Assembly: GCF_002410825.1 (NCBI RefSeq) | Contig: NZ_DHOS01000067.1 | Span: 144,630-208,629, forward strand | DNA length: 64,000 nucleotides | Source of the DNA: Proteiniphilum sp. UBA5384 | GTDB lineage: Bacteria; Bacteroidota; Bacteroidia; Bacteroidales; Dysgonomonadaceae | Reading direction: 5' to 3' | Shown: positions 29,201 to 36,901 of the stretch, one piece after another | Numbering within the stretch: the first letter of the stretch is position 1 | How the letters are laid out: every line of letters starts with the position of its first letter | Notes under the pieces: generated by a model | Told to the model about the DNA's origin: nothing | Databases searched by the model: none | The model's input: only the letters and a program-made list of their open reading frames with translations | Made by a program: the position numbers and the translations under genes

Positions 29201-29428
29201 ATCACCCTTTGGCGACCATACGGGGCGTGTATCGTAGGACGCATGGGAAGTGACCTGTGTCGCCCGTCCGCCGGCTACCGGTACGGTGAATATATTCCCC
29301 TTATAGGTGAATGCAACAACCTTTCCATCCGGAGAGATCGCACTGTTTCGCAGCCATAGGGGGATTTCCTGGGCACTGAGTCCGGAAACAGTCCACAAAA
29401 AAAATAAAGAAAACAGGATTTTTCTCAT
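26183..29428 (-). CDS. tricorn-like S41 peptidase with TolB-type propellers
   Basis: The 1081-residue exported protein begins with a signal peptide (MRKILFSLFFLWTVSGLSAQ). Residues about 30-690 hold PD40/TolB-like propeller repeats: NSAISPDGKVVAFTYKGNIF, PVWSPKGDQLAFASNRES and PQFSPDGKEIAYLEGRS. A Lys/Glu-rich linker lies at about 575-600. A C1/PDZ region (VIVEKIDGEKIEAG) precedes the S41 catalytic domain (VVDTRFNGGGWLHDDL, MGESNYSNAHGF with Ser about 984-987). By tricorn homology it would degrade peptides in the periplasm. It is a single gene. Confidence 0.9.
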   Translation of the reverse strand: MRKILFSLFFLWTVSGLSAQEIPLWLRNSAISPDGKVVAFTYKGNIFTVPVAGGRATQVTSHASYDTRPVWSPKGDQLAFASNRESNFDVYVVTLETGHIKRVTSHSANEYPEGFLNDSTLLFSAYIQPAQESQQFPISLFTQIYAVTLKGDRPRMISPTHMEEIARYGHLWLYTDRKGYEDMWRKHHTSSITRDVWLFDSERKTHRKLTGFKGENRNGVWSSDGKSFYYLSEQDGTFNIYSAGIDGGDPVQLTHFKDHPIRFLSADNNDNLCFSFDGELYYMKDGEVPRKINVQIVSDNFEREEMPQTLTSGARSIAVSPNGKEIAFIARGDVFVTSIEFNTTKRITDTAEQERDVDFSPDGRSLIYSSERNNTWNIYRTELVRKEDKYFCYARELKETKLTHTDAPSFQPQFSPDGKEIAYLEGRSAIYVLNLKSKKSRKVMDARYNYSYSDGDQWFQWSPDSKWILSDYIDTGGWNNKDVALINADGSGEVTNLTQSGYNDVRAKWMLGGKAILFFSDRAGYRSHGSWGAHRDAYLMFLTPDAYDEFRMDKEERALKQEMEKEAKDNGKKSGSKGKKEDKKSKDESNVGKDSIKTVEPLTFDLDNRRHRIIRLTRHSSSLSDAYLNKEGSKLYYLASFEKGVDLWEQNFLENTTKLLAKDVGSGLLLPDKEEKKLYLVSQGKIKKIEEGKVTDVSFSAPFNYRGAAERSYIFDHAWKQVKDKFYDKELHGVDWKMYGDSYRRFLPHIDNNFDFAEMLSEMLGELNASHTGARYSAPRSSWQTATLGVFWDDTHQGDGQKIKEIMKGSPLIKADSKLKPGVIVEKIDGEKIEAGKTWWHLLNGKAGKHVIITAYVPGEGARFEEIVKPITSAEENELLYNRWVEQREELTEKYSGGRIGYVHIRGMNSSSFRDVYQNLLGKYRNKEAVVVDTRFNGGGWLHDDLATLLSGKEYQRFMPRGEYIGSDPFNKWNKPSIVLMGESNYSNAHGFPWVYKELGIGKLVGAPVPGTMTAVWWETQIDPSLVFGIPQVTVVDMRGSVMENNQLEPDIEIYNTAESLLSEDDLQLKRAVEELLKSEK

Positions 29429-29490
29429 TGGGATATTTATTCATTATCAGATTGCATACAGCATGAAACTATTACCATACTGCTCATTTG

Positions 29491-29498
29491 CAAAATTA
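29491..29498 (-). promoter_or_regulatory. -7 box of the tricorn-like protease gene
   Basis: Minus-strand TAATTTTG matches TAnnTTTG, about 63 bp before the start. No matching -33 element. Confidence 0.35.
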
Positions 29499-29583
29499 CA
29501 TAAAAATTATAGAACATAAGATTATAATAGAAGGAAACAACATAGATATCAAAAACAATTAATTGATCCATTCGCCAAATACA

Positions 29584-29613
29584 TTGCAATATTAATTTTT
29601 TTTAGTATTTTTG
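29584..29613 (+). promoter_or_regulatory. Bacteroidetes promoter (-33 TTG, -7 TATTTTTG)
   Basis: TTG at 29584-29586 and TATTTTTG at 29606-29613 are 19 bp apart. It drives the FemAB-like gene starting at 29650. Confidence 0.6.
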
Positions 29614-29649
29614 TTCTGTATTGATCCGGGTTGTACCCTCAAATAAATA

Positions 29650-30636
29650 ATGGGATATAATGTAAAAACATATTATCGCAAGGAAGAGCTTCCCCCGATG
29701 GAGGAACCCAATTTTTTTCATAGCCCTTCATCCTTCGATTGGTACGGCAACAGTCCCACCTATACCCCGTTAATGCTTGTCGCTTTTAAGGATGAAGTTC
29801 CGGTGGCAGCCATGTTTGCCGTTATTGTGCGGATCAACCGTTTTCTGAAGGGTAAACTCTTTAAAAGATGTTTTATTTCCCAGCAACCGGCTTTTTTCGA
29901 AAAGGACTTATCTCAAATAGAGATATTTGACGCACTCATCAGTCATTTGGTAAAAAAAGTACGTAACCGCGTTTTTGTCATCCGTTATGAAGATTTGGGC
30001 AATGCTATCTTTGGATATAAAGGATTTCGTGAGAATGGGTTCTACTCCGCAAAGTGGATTAACATCCGCAATTCACTCCAACGCAAGAGAAATATATGGG
30101 ATCAACTCTCCAAAACAAGGAAAAACCAAGTCAACAAGGCCTGGAAAAAGGGAATTGAAATGGAAGAACTCACTTCCGAAGAGAATCTGCCGGAGATATA
30201 TAAATTGATCCGTAACACCAACAATAAAAAAATATCCCGCAGGTTTCCTCCTTACCAGTATTTTGAGAACTTTTTCCGTTATTATATCACCAAAGGGAAA
30301 GGCAAGATATTGCTGACCCGTTATCAGGGTAAAATTATCGGCGGTGCTATCTTGGGATTTGAAAAAAAAGAAACAGTTTATTGTCTTTACGACTGGGGTA
30401 AATCAAAACGATACAGGTTACTTTATCCCACCATTTTCACCATTTACCAGGCAATGAAGATATCTGAAGAAAAAGGTTTCTGTTACTTTGATTTTATGGA
30501 TGTGGGTTTCCTGAATGAGAATACCGGCCGTACAAGGTTCCTACTACAATTTGGTGGGAAACAGCGAGCCACAAGGCGATGGTACCGTATTAACTGGGGA
30601 TTGCTCAATTTCTTCGCAAACCGAATTTATGATTAA
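29650..30636 (+). CDS. FemAB/GNAT-like peptidoglycan-bridge-type transferase
   Basis: The 328-residue protein has paired GNAT-like halves. Visible blocks include PLMLVAFKDEVPVAAMFAVI, VFVIRYEDLG and WDQLSKTRKNQVNKAWKKG (the typical RxxxNxxxK-like segment of FemAB relatives). The second half has LTRYQGKIIGGAILGF and GFCYFDFMDVGFLNENTGR. It resembles enzymes that transfer aminoacyl groups to lipid II or acyl groups in related pathways. It is monocistronic with a good promoter. The paralogue at 11894-13018 is attached to the MurNAc cluster. Confidence 0.75.
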   Translation: MGYNVKTYYRKEELPPMEEPNFFHSPSSFDWYGNSPTYTPLMLVAFKDEVPVAAMFAVIVRINRFLKGKLFKRCFISQQPAFFEKDLSQIEIFDALISHLVKKVRNRVFVIRYEDLGNAIFGYKGFRENGFYSAKWINIRNSLQRKRNIWDQLSKTRKNQVNKAWKKGIEMEELTSEENLPEIYKLIRNTNNKKISRRFPPYQYFENFFRYYITKGKGKILLTRYQGKIIGGAILGFEKKETVYCLYDWGKSKRYRLLYPTIFTIYQAMKISEEKGFCYFDFMDVGFLNENTGRTRFLLQFGGKQRATRRWYRINWGLLNFFANRIYD

Positions 30637-30751
30637 AAGCACCAGAAAGAGTAAGGTTTGAGATAAAGCCATACCCTTCTTGAATATGTAGGAAAATGGC
30701 TTTAGGAATTATCTGACAGTAAAACGTCGTTTTATATGTTCTGAATGATAT

Positions 30752-31165
30752 TTAGCGAAACGACAAGGAACTGTTCCGGTCTACTCTTTTGGTTACATCT
30801 CCCGGCTTCCCTGAACAAATAACGTCGGCTGTACCCGAGACTCCTATATCGAGATGCCCTGTTACGTATATATTCTCATCGGCAGTACCCGAGAATTCAG
30901 CATTACAATTCCGTGCAGTGAGCTTAGAAGCCGAAACATCACATCCTCCGGAGAACTGGCCACTGAAGAGGTTACAGTCCAGCCTTAAATTCTCCAAATC
31001 GGTGCCGCCACTCAATTCCAGTTCGAAATTGCCGGCTTTTACAGGTGTTTCAAAACTGATATCCACTCCGCCTAACGCTTTTATCTTCGCTAAATCTGTA
31101 TCTGAAAAAACAACAATTTCCGAAAATATGTAAACAAAATCCAATCCATATCCTTTGTGTAACAA
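30752..31165 (-). pseudogene. N-terminally truncated GIN-domain (DUF2807) adhesin-head protein
   Basis: The frame encodes 137 residues. From about residue 20 on it is clearly the C-terminal half of a DUF2807 beta-helix: ALGGVDISFETPVKAGNFEL, LSGGTDLENLRLDC, FSGGCDVSASKL and GVSGTADVICSGKPGDVTKR. Complete members have about 230 residues with a signal peptide; here the first half and the signal are absent, and no matching sequence lies upstream in other frames. The first 15 residues look like random readthrough. It is probably a decaying gene. Confidence 0.65.
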
Positions 31166-31221
31166 TAGCAGGAATTAAAATACTAAATAAATTTAAAATA
31201 GAAATATTTCCTACCGGATTG

Positions 31222-31253
31222 TTTGGAGAAACAAAAGGAACCCGTTATTTTTG
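31222..31253 (+). promoter_or_regulatory. orphan Bacteroidetes promoter (-33 TTTG, -7 TATTTTTG)
   Basis: TTTG at 31222-31225 and TATTTTTG at 31246-31253 are 20 bp apart, as good as any promoter in the window. No plus-strand gene follows; the next gene is convergent. A hairpin terminator lies only about 45 bp past the expected transcript start. Confidence 0.6.
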
Positions 31254-31258
31254 CAACG

Positions 31259-31327
31259 TGTTTTTCATGGTATTAGATTTAAGGTTAACAATGAAGATTG
31301 GTTGTCGTGAGACAACCATTTCTTTTT
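31259..31327 (+). ncRNA. candidate small RNA of about 70 nt
   Basis: The stretch between the orphan promoter and a strong terminator would give a transcript of about 65-70 nt. It contains the block GGTATTAGATTTAAGGTTAA followed by the stem-loop. From memory only, similar blocks occur near promoters in other Bacteroidales; this is unverified. It could also encode a 14-residue peptide starting ATG at 31291 (MKIGCRETT...), but that frame runs through the terminator stem, so a non-coding RNA is likelier. Confidence 0.5.
31299..31327 (+). terminator. intrinsic terminator of the candidate small RNA
   Basis: The stem TGGTTGTC/GACAACCA with a GTGA tetraloop is followed by TTTCTTTTT. It has 8 uninterrupted base pairs. 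Confidence 0.65.
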
Positions 31328-31341
31328 ATATATAACCTGTT

Positions 31342-32079
31342 TCATTTATATTTCTCCCATAACGCTGAATAGATAGTTTCTCTTGTTTCCTCTATCAATG
31401 CAGGGATTTCCTCTTCTGTAAGGAATTCAGTAGGCAGGGGTTTATGAATGACAAGTTCCATTTTTCCCGGATGAAGTTTAAAACCATCCCTATGCAACAC
31501 ATTAAAAGCACCATTAATAGTCAGGGGTACCACGGGTAATTTCATGTCACGGGCTACATGATACGCACCCCGTTTAAACCGGCCTAACTTACCGCTTCTG
31601 GTACGTGCTCCCTCAGGAAAAATCACCATGGACACCCCATTCACGATCTGTTTTTTGGCCTTTTCAAGAGAAGCTGCACGCGCTTTGGGATTTGTATCGT
31701 CCACAAACACATGACCAGCTTTCTCAGAGGCAAATCCCACAAACGGGATCTTGCGTAAACTCTGTTTCTGCATCCACTTGATATTCTGATTCAGAAAACC
31801 GTATACCAGGAAAATATCAAATGCACTTTGATGGTTGGGTACAAAAATATATGACTGGTGAGGATCAAGATTTTCATGTCCCTTGCTTTTCACCTGACAG
31901 AGTGCCAACCAGCAAGTCAGCCTCGACCACCATTTGGGAGGATAATATCCCCAGAATTTACTTCCGAAAACAGGAGCCATTACCATTACGGTTAATGCAG
32001 TAATAAGTGTAATCAAAATAAAAACAGGCACAAATATGAGCCACTGATAAAGCAAAACAAGTATATTTTTCACCGCCAT
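31342..32079 (-). CDS. plsC: 1-acyl-sn-glycerol-3-phosphate acyltransferase
   Basis: The 245-residue protein has an N-terminal membrane segment (ILVLLYQWLIFVPVFILITL) and the PlsC motifs. Motif I is NHQSAFDIF (the HX4D pair), motif III is FPEGARTRSG and motif IV is VPLTINGAF. It acylates lysophosphatidate at the inner membrane. A TAnnTTTG box lies just upstream on the minus strand. Confidence 0.93.
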   Translation of the reverse strand: MAVKNILVLLYQWLIFVPVFILITLITALTVMVMAPVFGSKFWGYYPPKWWSRLTCWLALCQVKSKGHENLDPHQSYIFVPNHQSAFDIFLVYGFLNQNIKWMQKQSLRKIPFVGFASEKAGHVFVDDTNPKARAASLEKAKKQIVNGVSMVIFPEGARTRSGKLGRFKRGAYHVARDMKLPVVPLTINGAFNVLHRDGFKLHPGKMELVIHKPLPTEFLTEEEIPALIEETRETIYSALWEKYK

Positions 32080-32090
32080 TCATTTTTTTA

Positions 32091-32098
32091 CAAAAATA
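32091..32098 (-). promoter_or_regulatory. -7 box of plsC
   Basis: Minus-strand TATTTTTG matches TAnnTTTG, 12 bp before the start, so the leader would be only a few bases long. Confidence 0.45.
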
Positions 32099-32258
32099 TA
32101 CATTTTGAACATCGCATAATGATAAAAAGTGCAGTTTTTTTCTCTTTACATCCATTTTTCCCTTCAATAGAACATTTTTATCTCAAATTATTTCCTTGTT
32201 TGTTGAATTTTGTGTTTATTTGCGTTACGAAATCAGAAACATAATATATTATACGCAC

Positions 32259-32543
32259 ATGAAAGAATTAGCGAAAAACATTGGGGTAGTAGTGATGCTC
32301 ATAGGCGTTGCTTTTTTGGTGATACCTTTTTTTACGGGTGCCACCAACAATACCAATTTAATCATCGGATTGGTATTGGTTATTGAAGGATTGCTGGGAC
32401 ATATTTATGTAAACAACATGAAAAGAGGAACTTTATTAAGTAATACCCTCTGGGCGATCCTTTTGTTAGTAATTCCATTTGCGGTTTTCTTCATTTGCAA
32501 GAGAATAGCTTATACAGAAGACGAGGTTGCAGCATATAACTAA
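32259..32543 (+). CDS. small three-helix membrane protein, unknown function
   Basis: From ATG 32259 the protein has 94 residues; an upstream in-frame start at 32196 would only add non-conserved residues. It contains three hydrophobic segments (VVVMLIGVAFLVIPFF, LIIGLVLVIEGLLGHIYV and LWAILLLVIPFAVFFI) and a short acidic tail. I do not recognise a family. It is followed by a strong bidirectional terminator and stands alone. Confidence 0.6.
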   Translation: MKELAKNIGVVVMLIGVAFLVIPFFTGATNNTNLIIGLVLVIEGLLGHIYVNNMKRGTLLSNTLWAILLLVIPFAVFFICKRIAYTEDEVAAYN

Positions 32544-32581
32544 CAAAAAATTCCGGTCTCAATTGAGAGCAATAAAAACAA

Positions 32582-32619
32582 AACACCCCGGAGAAGAACT
32601 CCCGGGGTGTTTTATTTTT
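32582..32619. terminator. bidirectional intrinsic terminator
   Basis: A 10-bp GC-rich stem, AACACCCCGG/CCGGGGTGTT, with a 10-nt loop is followed by TTATTTTTT on the plus strand and by TTTGTTTTT on the minus strand. It serves the convergent small membrane protein and NfeD genes. Confidence 0.8.
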
Positions 32620-32629
32620 TCTCCTTTCT

Positions 32630-34027
32630 TCAACTTTCCGCTTTTCCACTATACCTCACCACATATAATTGGAAATTCTCATACCGTCTCACTACTACTT
32701 CATCACCTTTGGCAATAAAACCTTTCAATGAAATAGCATCATAAAAATTGCCCTCTATAGTGACCATCCCTGAAGGATGTAGATCGGTCGCTGCGACACC
32801 TGTATTACCCACCAGCGAGACAGGTTCCATCGGTACCGAAACATATCCCTCTTGGTCGGTATGGAGAGCCGCAAACTGAAGAAATCCCGGCTTACCAATC
32901 CGCCCGGATAAATATATGATCAGGACTAACCCCATTCCGGTACCTCCCAGCACAACCATCAGAGCCCTGAACATTTCTGTGGCAGGTAATCCTTCGAAAT
33001 TAAACCGTATATTTCCTATCAGAGCAAGCACCAGAGCAGAAAAGACAAAGAGTATCCCTAATATACCTGTTATCCCGAAACCGGGTATTACAAAAATCTC
33101 AAAAACTATAAATATCAGTCCCAGTACAAACAATAACACTTCCCAATTCTGGGCATATCCAGTCAGATAAAGGGGAGTAAAATAAAGTATTGCCGCAGTA
33201 ATGGCAAGAGCCGTGGGAAAACCTATACCGGGCGATTGTAATTCAAAATAAATTCCTCCTATAATGAACATGATGAGTAGTGCCTGTACGACTCCATTGG
33301 TAAGAAAACCTCTGATCTTGTCATAAAAAGTAGGATTATAGGTCTCCAAGGTATAATCATTATACCCCAGATGTGCTACAATAACTTCATGCACACTCTC
33401 GGCAACACCTTCGCAATAACCCAATTCTATTGCCTGGCTGGCGGTCAGGGTAAGTATCTGCGTGGAATCAGCAAATCCGGGTATCACCACCCTTTCATCT
33501 ACCATCGCTTCAGCAATCAAGGGATCACGCCTCCATTGTATAATGGTATCCCCGTCGTGTATCGTCACTGTCTTACCATGACTCTCAGCCGTAGCGCGCA
33601 TAATACCACGCATATAAGATTGATACTTATCGGAAGCCTTTTCCCCGGTTCCTCCTTCTACTACTGTAGCAGCACCGATTGAGCCACTGTTCCGCATAAA
33701 AATGCTATCACAGGCAATGGAAATAAGGGCTCCAGCCGAAGCAGCGTGATTGTCTATATATACATATACCGGAAGAGGAGCATTGAGAATAGCCGTCCGC
33801 ATAGAGTCGGCTTCCAACACATTGCCTCCATAGGTATTCATATGCAATAGCACTGCTGAAGCTTCTTTTGTGATTGCTTCATGCATACCATTCTGCAAAT
33901 ATATCCATGTATTGCTACCAATATTCTCTCTGATGTTGATCCGATAGACCAACGGTTTGGCTTCCTGTGCTAAAAGGTCGAAAGAGATCAGGAAAAGCAG
34001 GAGCAATGCGATTTGAAAATTTCTCAT
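32630..34027 (-). CDS. nfeD: long-form NfeD serine protease
   Basis: The 465-residue protein has a signal peptide (MRNFQIALLLLFLISFDLLA). A ClpP/SppA-like protease domain follows, with the nucleophile region YIDNHAASAGALISIACDSI (Ser about 97). Four to five transmembrane helices lie at about 240-370, and a C-terminal NfeD OB domain reads GNTGVAATDLHPSGMVTIEG. Archaeal homologues cleave stomatin-like proteins. No SPFH gene is adjacent; the flotillin lies at 13.7 kb with its own short NfeD-like partner. Confidence 0.88.
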   Translation of the reverse strand: MRNFQIALLLLFLISFDLLAQEAKPLVYRINIRENIGSNTWIYLQNGMHEAITKEASAVLLHMNTYGGNVLEADSMRTAILNAPLPVYVYIDNHAASAGALISIACDSIFMRNSGSIGAATVVEGGTGEKASDKYQSYMRGIMRATAESHGKTVTIHDGDTIIQWRRDPLIAEAMVDERVVIPGFADSTQILTLTASQAIELGYCEGVAESVHEVIVAHLGYNDYTLETYNPTFYDKIRGFLTNGVVQALLIMFIIGGIYFELQSPGIGFPTALAITAAILYFTPLYLTGYAQNWEVLLFVLGLIFIVFEIFVIPGFGITGILGILFVFSALVLALIGNIRFNFEGLPATEMFRALMVVLGGTGMGLVLIIYLSGRIGKPGFLQFAALHTDQEGYVSVPMEPVSLVGNTGVAATDLHPSGMVTIEGNFYDAISLKGFIAKGDEVVVRRYENFQLYVVRYSGKAES

Positions 34028-34048
34028 TTTTCACAAGGTTTAATACAA

Positions 34049-34056
34049 CAAAGGTA
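34049..34056 (-). promoter_or_regulatory. -7 box of the long NfeD gene
   Basis: Minus-strand TACCTTTG matches TAnnTTTG, 21 bp before the start, divergent from the folK box at 34098. Confidence 0.45.
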
Positions 34057-34097
34057 ATAGATTTTACGATTCAGCATCCATTTTAATTTAAAATGTC

Positions 34098-34105
34098 TAT
34101 ATTTG
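34098..34105 (+). promoter_or_regulatory. -7 box of folK
   Basis: TATATTTG matches TAnnTTTG. It overlaps a possible early start at 34093, which argues for ATG 34123 as the real start with a leader of about 10 nt. Confidence 0.5.
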
Positions 34106-34122
34106 TAACTCAAATTATCAGT

Positions 34123-34584
34123 ATGAGCACAATTTTACTAAGCATAGGATCAAATACGTTCGCAAAGACCAATATCGACAAAGCCAAAAGGATGCTTTCA
34201 TTTCTTTTTCCCGGTATTATTTTCAGTGAGCCCATCCTGACAGAGCCGGAAGACGACAAGTATGCGTACCTTTTTCGGAATGTGCTTGCCAAAGCCAATA
34301 CTGAGATGTCGCCGGAAGAGATCATAGACAAGATCAAACAAACGGAACGGGCTGTAGGACGTACACCAAGAGATAAATATTTAGGTAGAATGATTATCGA
34401 CATCGATCTCATTCAGTATGATGGACGGATACTCCGTCCCCAGGATTATGAGAGAGATTACGTCCAGCAATTATTACCTACACTGCCGGCTCTTGATATA
34501 GTTGAATCGGAGAGCACAGTATCAAATCCAATTGCAGATATCGATATTACTGTAGAGGAAGACGACGAATCAATTCAATCTTGA
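34123..34584 (+). CDS. folK: 6-hydroxymethyl-7,8-dihydropterin pyrophosphokinase
   Basis: The protein has 153 residues from ATG 34123. It carries HPPK features: the N-terminal ILLSIGSNTFAKTNIDKAK, FRNVLAKANTEMSPEE, the motif VGRTPRDKYLGRMIIDIDLI with the Mg-binding Asp pair, and ILRPQDYERDYVQQ. It transfers pyrophosphate from ATP to the pterin in folate synthesis. The usual R-W-G-PR-D motif is diverged (GRTPRDKYLGR). The 3' end overlaps the convergent relA gene by 15 bp. Confidence 0.87.
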   Translation: MSTILLSIGSNTFAKTNIDKAKRMLSFLFPGIIFSEPILTEPEDDKYAYLFRNVLAKANTEMSPEEIIDKIKQTERAVGRTPRDKYLGRMIIDIDLIQYDGRILRPQDYERDYVQQLLPTLPALDIVESESTVSNPIADIDITVEEDDESIQS

Positions 34585-36771
34585 AATAGACTTGACTCCT
34601 TTCACTGCGCGCAGTTTTTTTATCAACTGGTCGAGCATGGATGTATCGCCCAGCATTACAGTAATGTTTCCCTGAAAAAGGCCGTCATTGGAGTCAATGG
34701 TAATAGAACGCATCTGTACCCCATCCTCTTTGGATATAATAGACATCAGGTTGGCTACGATATTGAGTTGATCATTTCCAATAACCCTCAACACTATTGT
34801 ATAGCTAGAAGAACTGGTTTTTCCCGACCATCGGGCTTTCAATATCCGGTAACCGAACCGGGAGAACAGATCATGCGCATTAGGACAATTCACTCGGTGG
34901 ATTTTGATTCCCTGGGAAGAAACAAATCCGAAAATATCATCACCGAAGATTGGATTGCAACATTTCGCCAGCTTATAATCCACTCCGGTCAGGTTCTGGT
35001 CAATGATCAACTCGTCTGAACCACCAATTTCCTGTAGAGGGGTTTTTAGCGTAAATTCACCCGCACTCACCGAAGTGTGGCTCTCCCTGATTTCAGTCTC
35101 TCTAATTTCCAGTTCCAGGTAACGATCTATCACCCAATTCACATCATTTTTTTCTGAAGCAATATCTACATAAAATTCAGTGACGGTCTTATACCTGAGT
35201 TTTTTGATCAGTTGCATCAGGCGGGCTTCATCCACTTCTATTTTCCGGTTCCTCATCCGTCGAAGGAGCGTCTCTTTTGCGATATCCACCTGCTTTCCGG
35301 CCTCTTCTTTCAGTAATTGGCGTATTTTCGTCCGCGCTTTCGATGTCACCGCAAAATTCAGCCAGTCCTGTTTCGGGACCTGATGCGAAGAGGTATTGAC
35401 TTCTACCTGGTCTCCACTTTTTAATACATACCTGATGGGCACGTTCTTGCCATTCACCCTGCCGGACACGCAGGTAGCTCCCAGGTTGGAATGTATACCA
35501 AACGCGAAATCGAGCACCGTCGCTCCCTTAGGAAGCTTGAACAAGTCACCTTTGGGGGTAAAGACGAAGATCTCTTCGTCATATAAGTCGAGTTTAAAAT
35601 CGGTCAGCTTCTGGTTGGGGTTAGTCTCGCTATCTTCGAGTGCTTCCCTGATCGTACCCAGCCAGTTATCCAGTGTCGTCTCCTCTTTTACACCCTTGTA
35701 TTTCCAATGGGCCGCCAACCCTCTTTCGGCAATCTCATCCATCCTTTTCGTGCGGATCTGTACCTCTACCCATTTCCCATCCGGTCCCATCACGGTGGTA
35801 TGAAGCGATTCATATCCGTTACTTTTGGGGATGGAAAGCCAATCCTTCAAACGTTTGGGATTGGGTTGGTACATATCGGTAACGATCGAATAGACCTGCC
35901 AGCAATGAGCCTTCTCCAACTCGGGTGGCGAATCGAGGATCACACGGATAGCGAACAGGTCATAAATATTTTCGAATTCTATTTTCTGTTTTTTCAACTT
36001 ATTCTGAATAGAATAAATCGATTTGGTACGTCCCTTGATATCATACTTCAATCCTGTCTTATCCAGACGTTCCTTTACAGGTCCTATAAATTCATTGATA
36101 TACCGGTCGCGCGACCGTTTCGTCTCATTCAGTTTTCGGGCAATGAAATCATAGTGCTCCCGGTCGGTATATTTCAGCGAGAGATCTTCCAGCTCCGATT
36201 TGATGGTATAAAGACCCAAGCGGTGTGAAAGGGGGGCATAGAGATAAGTGGACTCCACAGAAAGGTCTAATCTGGAAGAGGGCGACGCCTCCTTTGCATC
36301 GCGCATCCTTTGCAGTTGTTGCGCTATCATAATAAATATCACCCGCACATCTTCAGCAAGTGAAAGCAACAATTTGATATAATTCTCAGATTCTACCGCC
36401 GTACGTTTACCACTGAACTGGTTCACTTTCTTCAATCCTCTCAGAATGCTTTCCACTTCACTACCGAACTGCTGTTCCATTCCGGCCTGTGCCTGTCCAG
36501 CATTCACCACAGGATGAAAAAGCAAGACTGCACATACGGCAGGTTGTTTGAGGCCGATCTCATCAATAATAATGACAGCAGTACGCATGGACAATCCAAG
36601 ATGATACAATGCCTCCTTATCTTGTTGTTCTTCCGCTTTTTTAAAAGACTGGCGCAATAACGTCCTTAACATAGACACTTTATGCATATCCCATTCCTGC
36701 CTGAGAAAGGAATACAGCCTGCCATACAAGTGGAAAAATTCTTTGCGGTCTATAAAAGTGCTATTATCCAT
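34570..36771 (-). CDS. relA: RelA/SpoT-family (p)ppGpp synthetase with degenerate hydrolase domain
   Basis: The 733-residue protein has full RSH architecture: HD-like region (1-190), synthetase (about 230-350), TGS (400-462) and C-terminal ACT (about 655-733). The synthetase blocks are intact: GRTKSIYSIQNKL, YDLFAIRVI, NGYESLHTTV and EVQIRT. The hydrolase motif LLHDVVEDT is replaced by LLFHPVVNAG (83-92), and the later LADRLHNMR by AQQLQRMR, so the HD metal ligands are gone. It should make but not hydrolyse the alarmone. A bifunctional Rel is presumably elsewhere. Confidence 0.9.
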   Translation of the reverse strand: MDNSTFIDRKEFFHLYGRLYSFLRQEWDMHKVSMLRTLLRQSFKKAEEQQDKEALYHLGLSMRTAVIIIDEIGLKQPAVCAVLLFHPVVNAGQAQAGMEQQFGSEVESILRGLKKVNQFSGKRTAVESENYIKLLLSLAEDVRVIFIMIAQQLQRMRDAKEASPSSRLDLSVESTYLYAPLSHRLGLYTIKSELEDLSLKYTDREHYDFIARKLNETKRSRDRYINEFIGPVKERLDKTGLKYDIKGRTKSIYSIQNKLKKQKIEFENIYDLFAIRVILDSPPELEKAHCWQVYSIVTDMYQPNPKRLKDWLSIPKSNGYESLHTTVMGPDGKWVEVQIRTKRMDEIAERGLAAHWKYKGVKEETTLDNWLGTIREALEDSETNPNQKLTDFKLDLYDEEIFVFTPKGDLFKLPKGATVLDFAFGIHSNLGATCVSGRVNGKNVPIRYVLKSGDQVEVNTSSHQVPKQDWLNFAVTSKARTKIRQLLKEEAGKQVDIAKETLLRRMRNRKIEVDEARLMQLIKKLRYKTVTEFYVDIASEKNDVNWVIDRYLELEIRETEIRESHTSVSAGEFTLKTPLQEIGGSDELIIDQNLTGVDYKLAKCCNPIFGDDIFGFVSSQGIKIHRVNCPNAHDLFSRFGYRILKARWSGKTSSSSYTIVLRVIGNDQLNIVANLMSIISKEDGVQMRSITIDSNDGLFQGNITVMLGDTSMLDQLIKKLRAVKGVKSISRLN

Positions 36772-36799
36772 CTTATTTGTTTGATCGCTTTTTTATCCA

Positions 36800-36807
36800 C
36801 AAATTTA
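36800..36807 (-). promoter_or_regulatory. -7 box of relA
   Basis: Minus-strand TAAATTTG matches TAnnTTTG, about 28 bp before the start. Confidence 0.4.
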
Positions 36808-36862
36808 CTATTTTCTTCCGATATCAGTAAAACAGTCTACTAAAAGTAAAGAACAAAATCAC

Positions 36863-36870
36863 TATATTTG
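36863..36870 (+). promoter_or_regulatory. -7 box of the beta-mannosidase gene
   Basis: TATATTTG matches TAnnTTTG, 31 bp before the start. Confidence 0.5.
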
Positions 36871-36901
36871 CGTAAAATATCAAAAGTCAAACTTATTTTT
36901 T

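Noticed and set aside
30722..30736. TAAAACG-T-CGTTTTA palindrome as an operator
   Set aside because: It lies between two unrelated gene ends, has no promoter nearby and is short enough to arise by chance in AT-rich DNA.
31291..31335. 14-codon peptide gene in the candidate small RNA
   Set aside because: It reads through the terminator stem and T-run, so it would be cut off by termination; a non-coding interpretation fits better.
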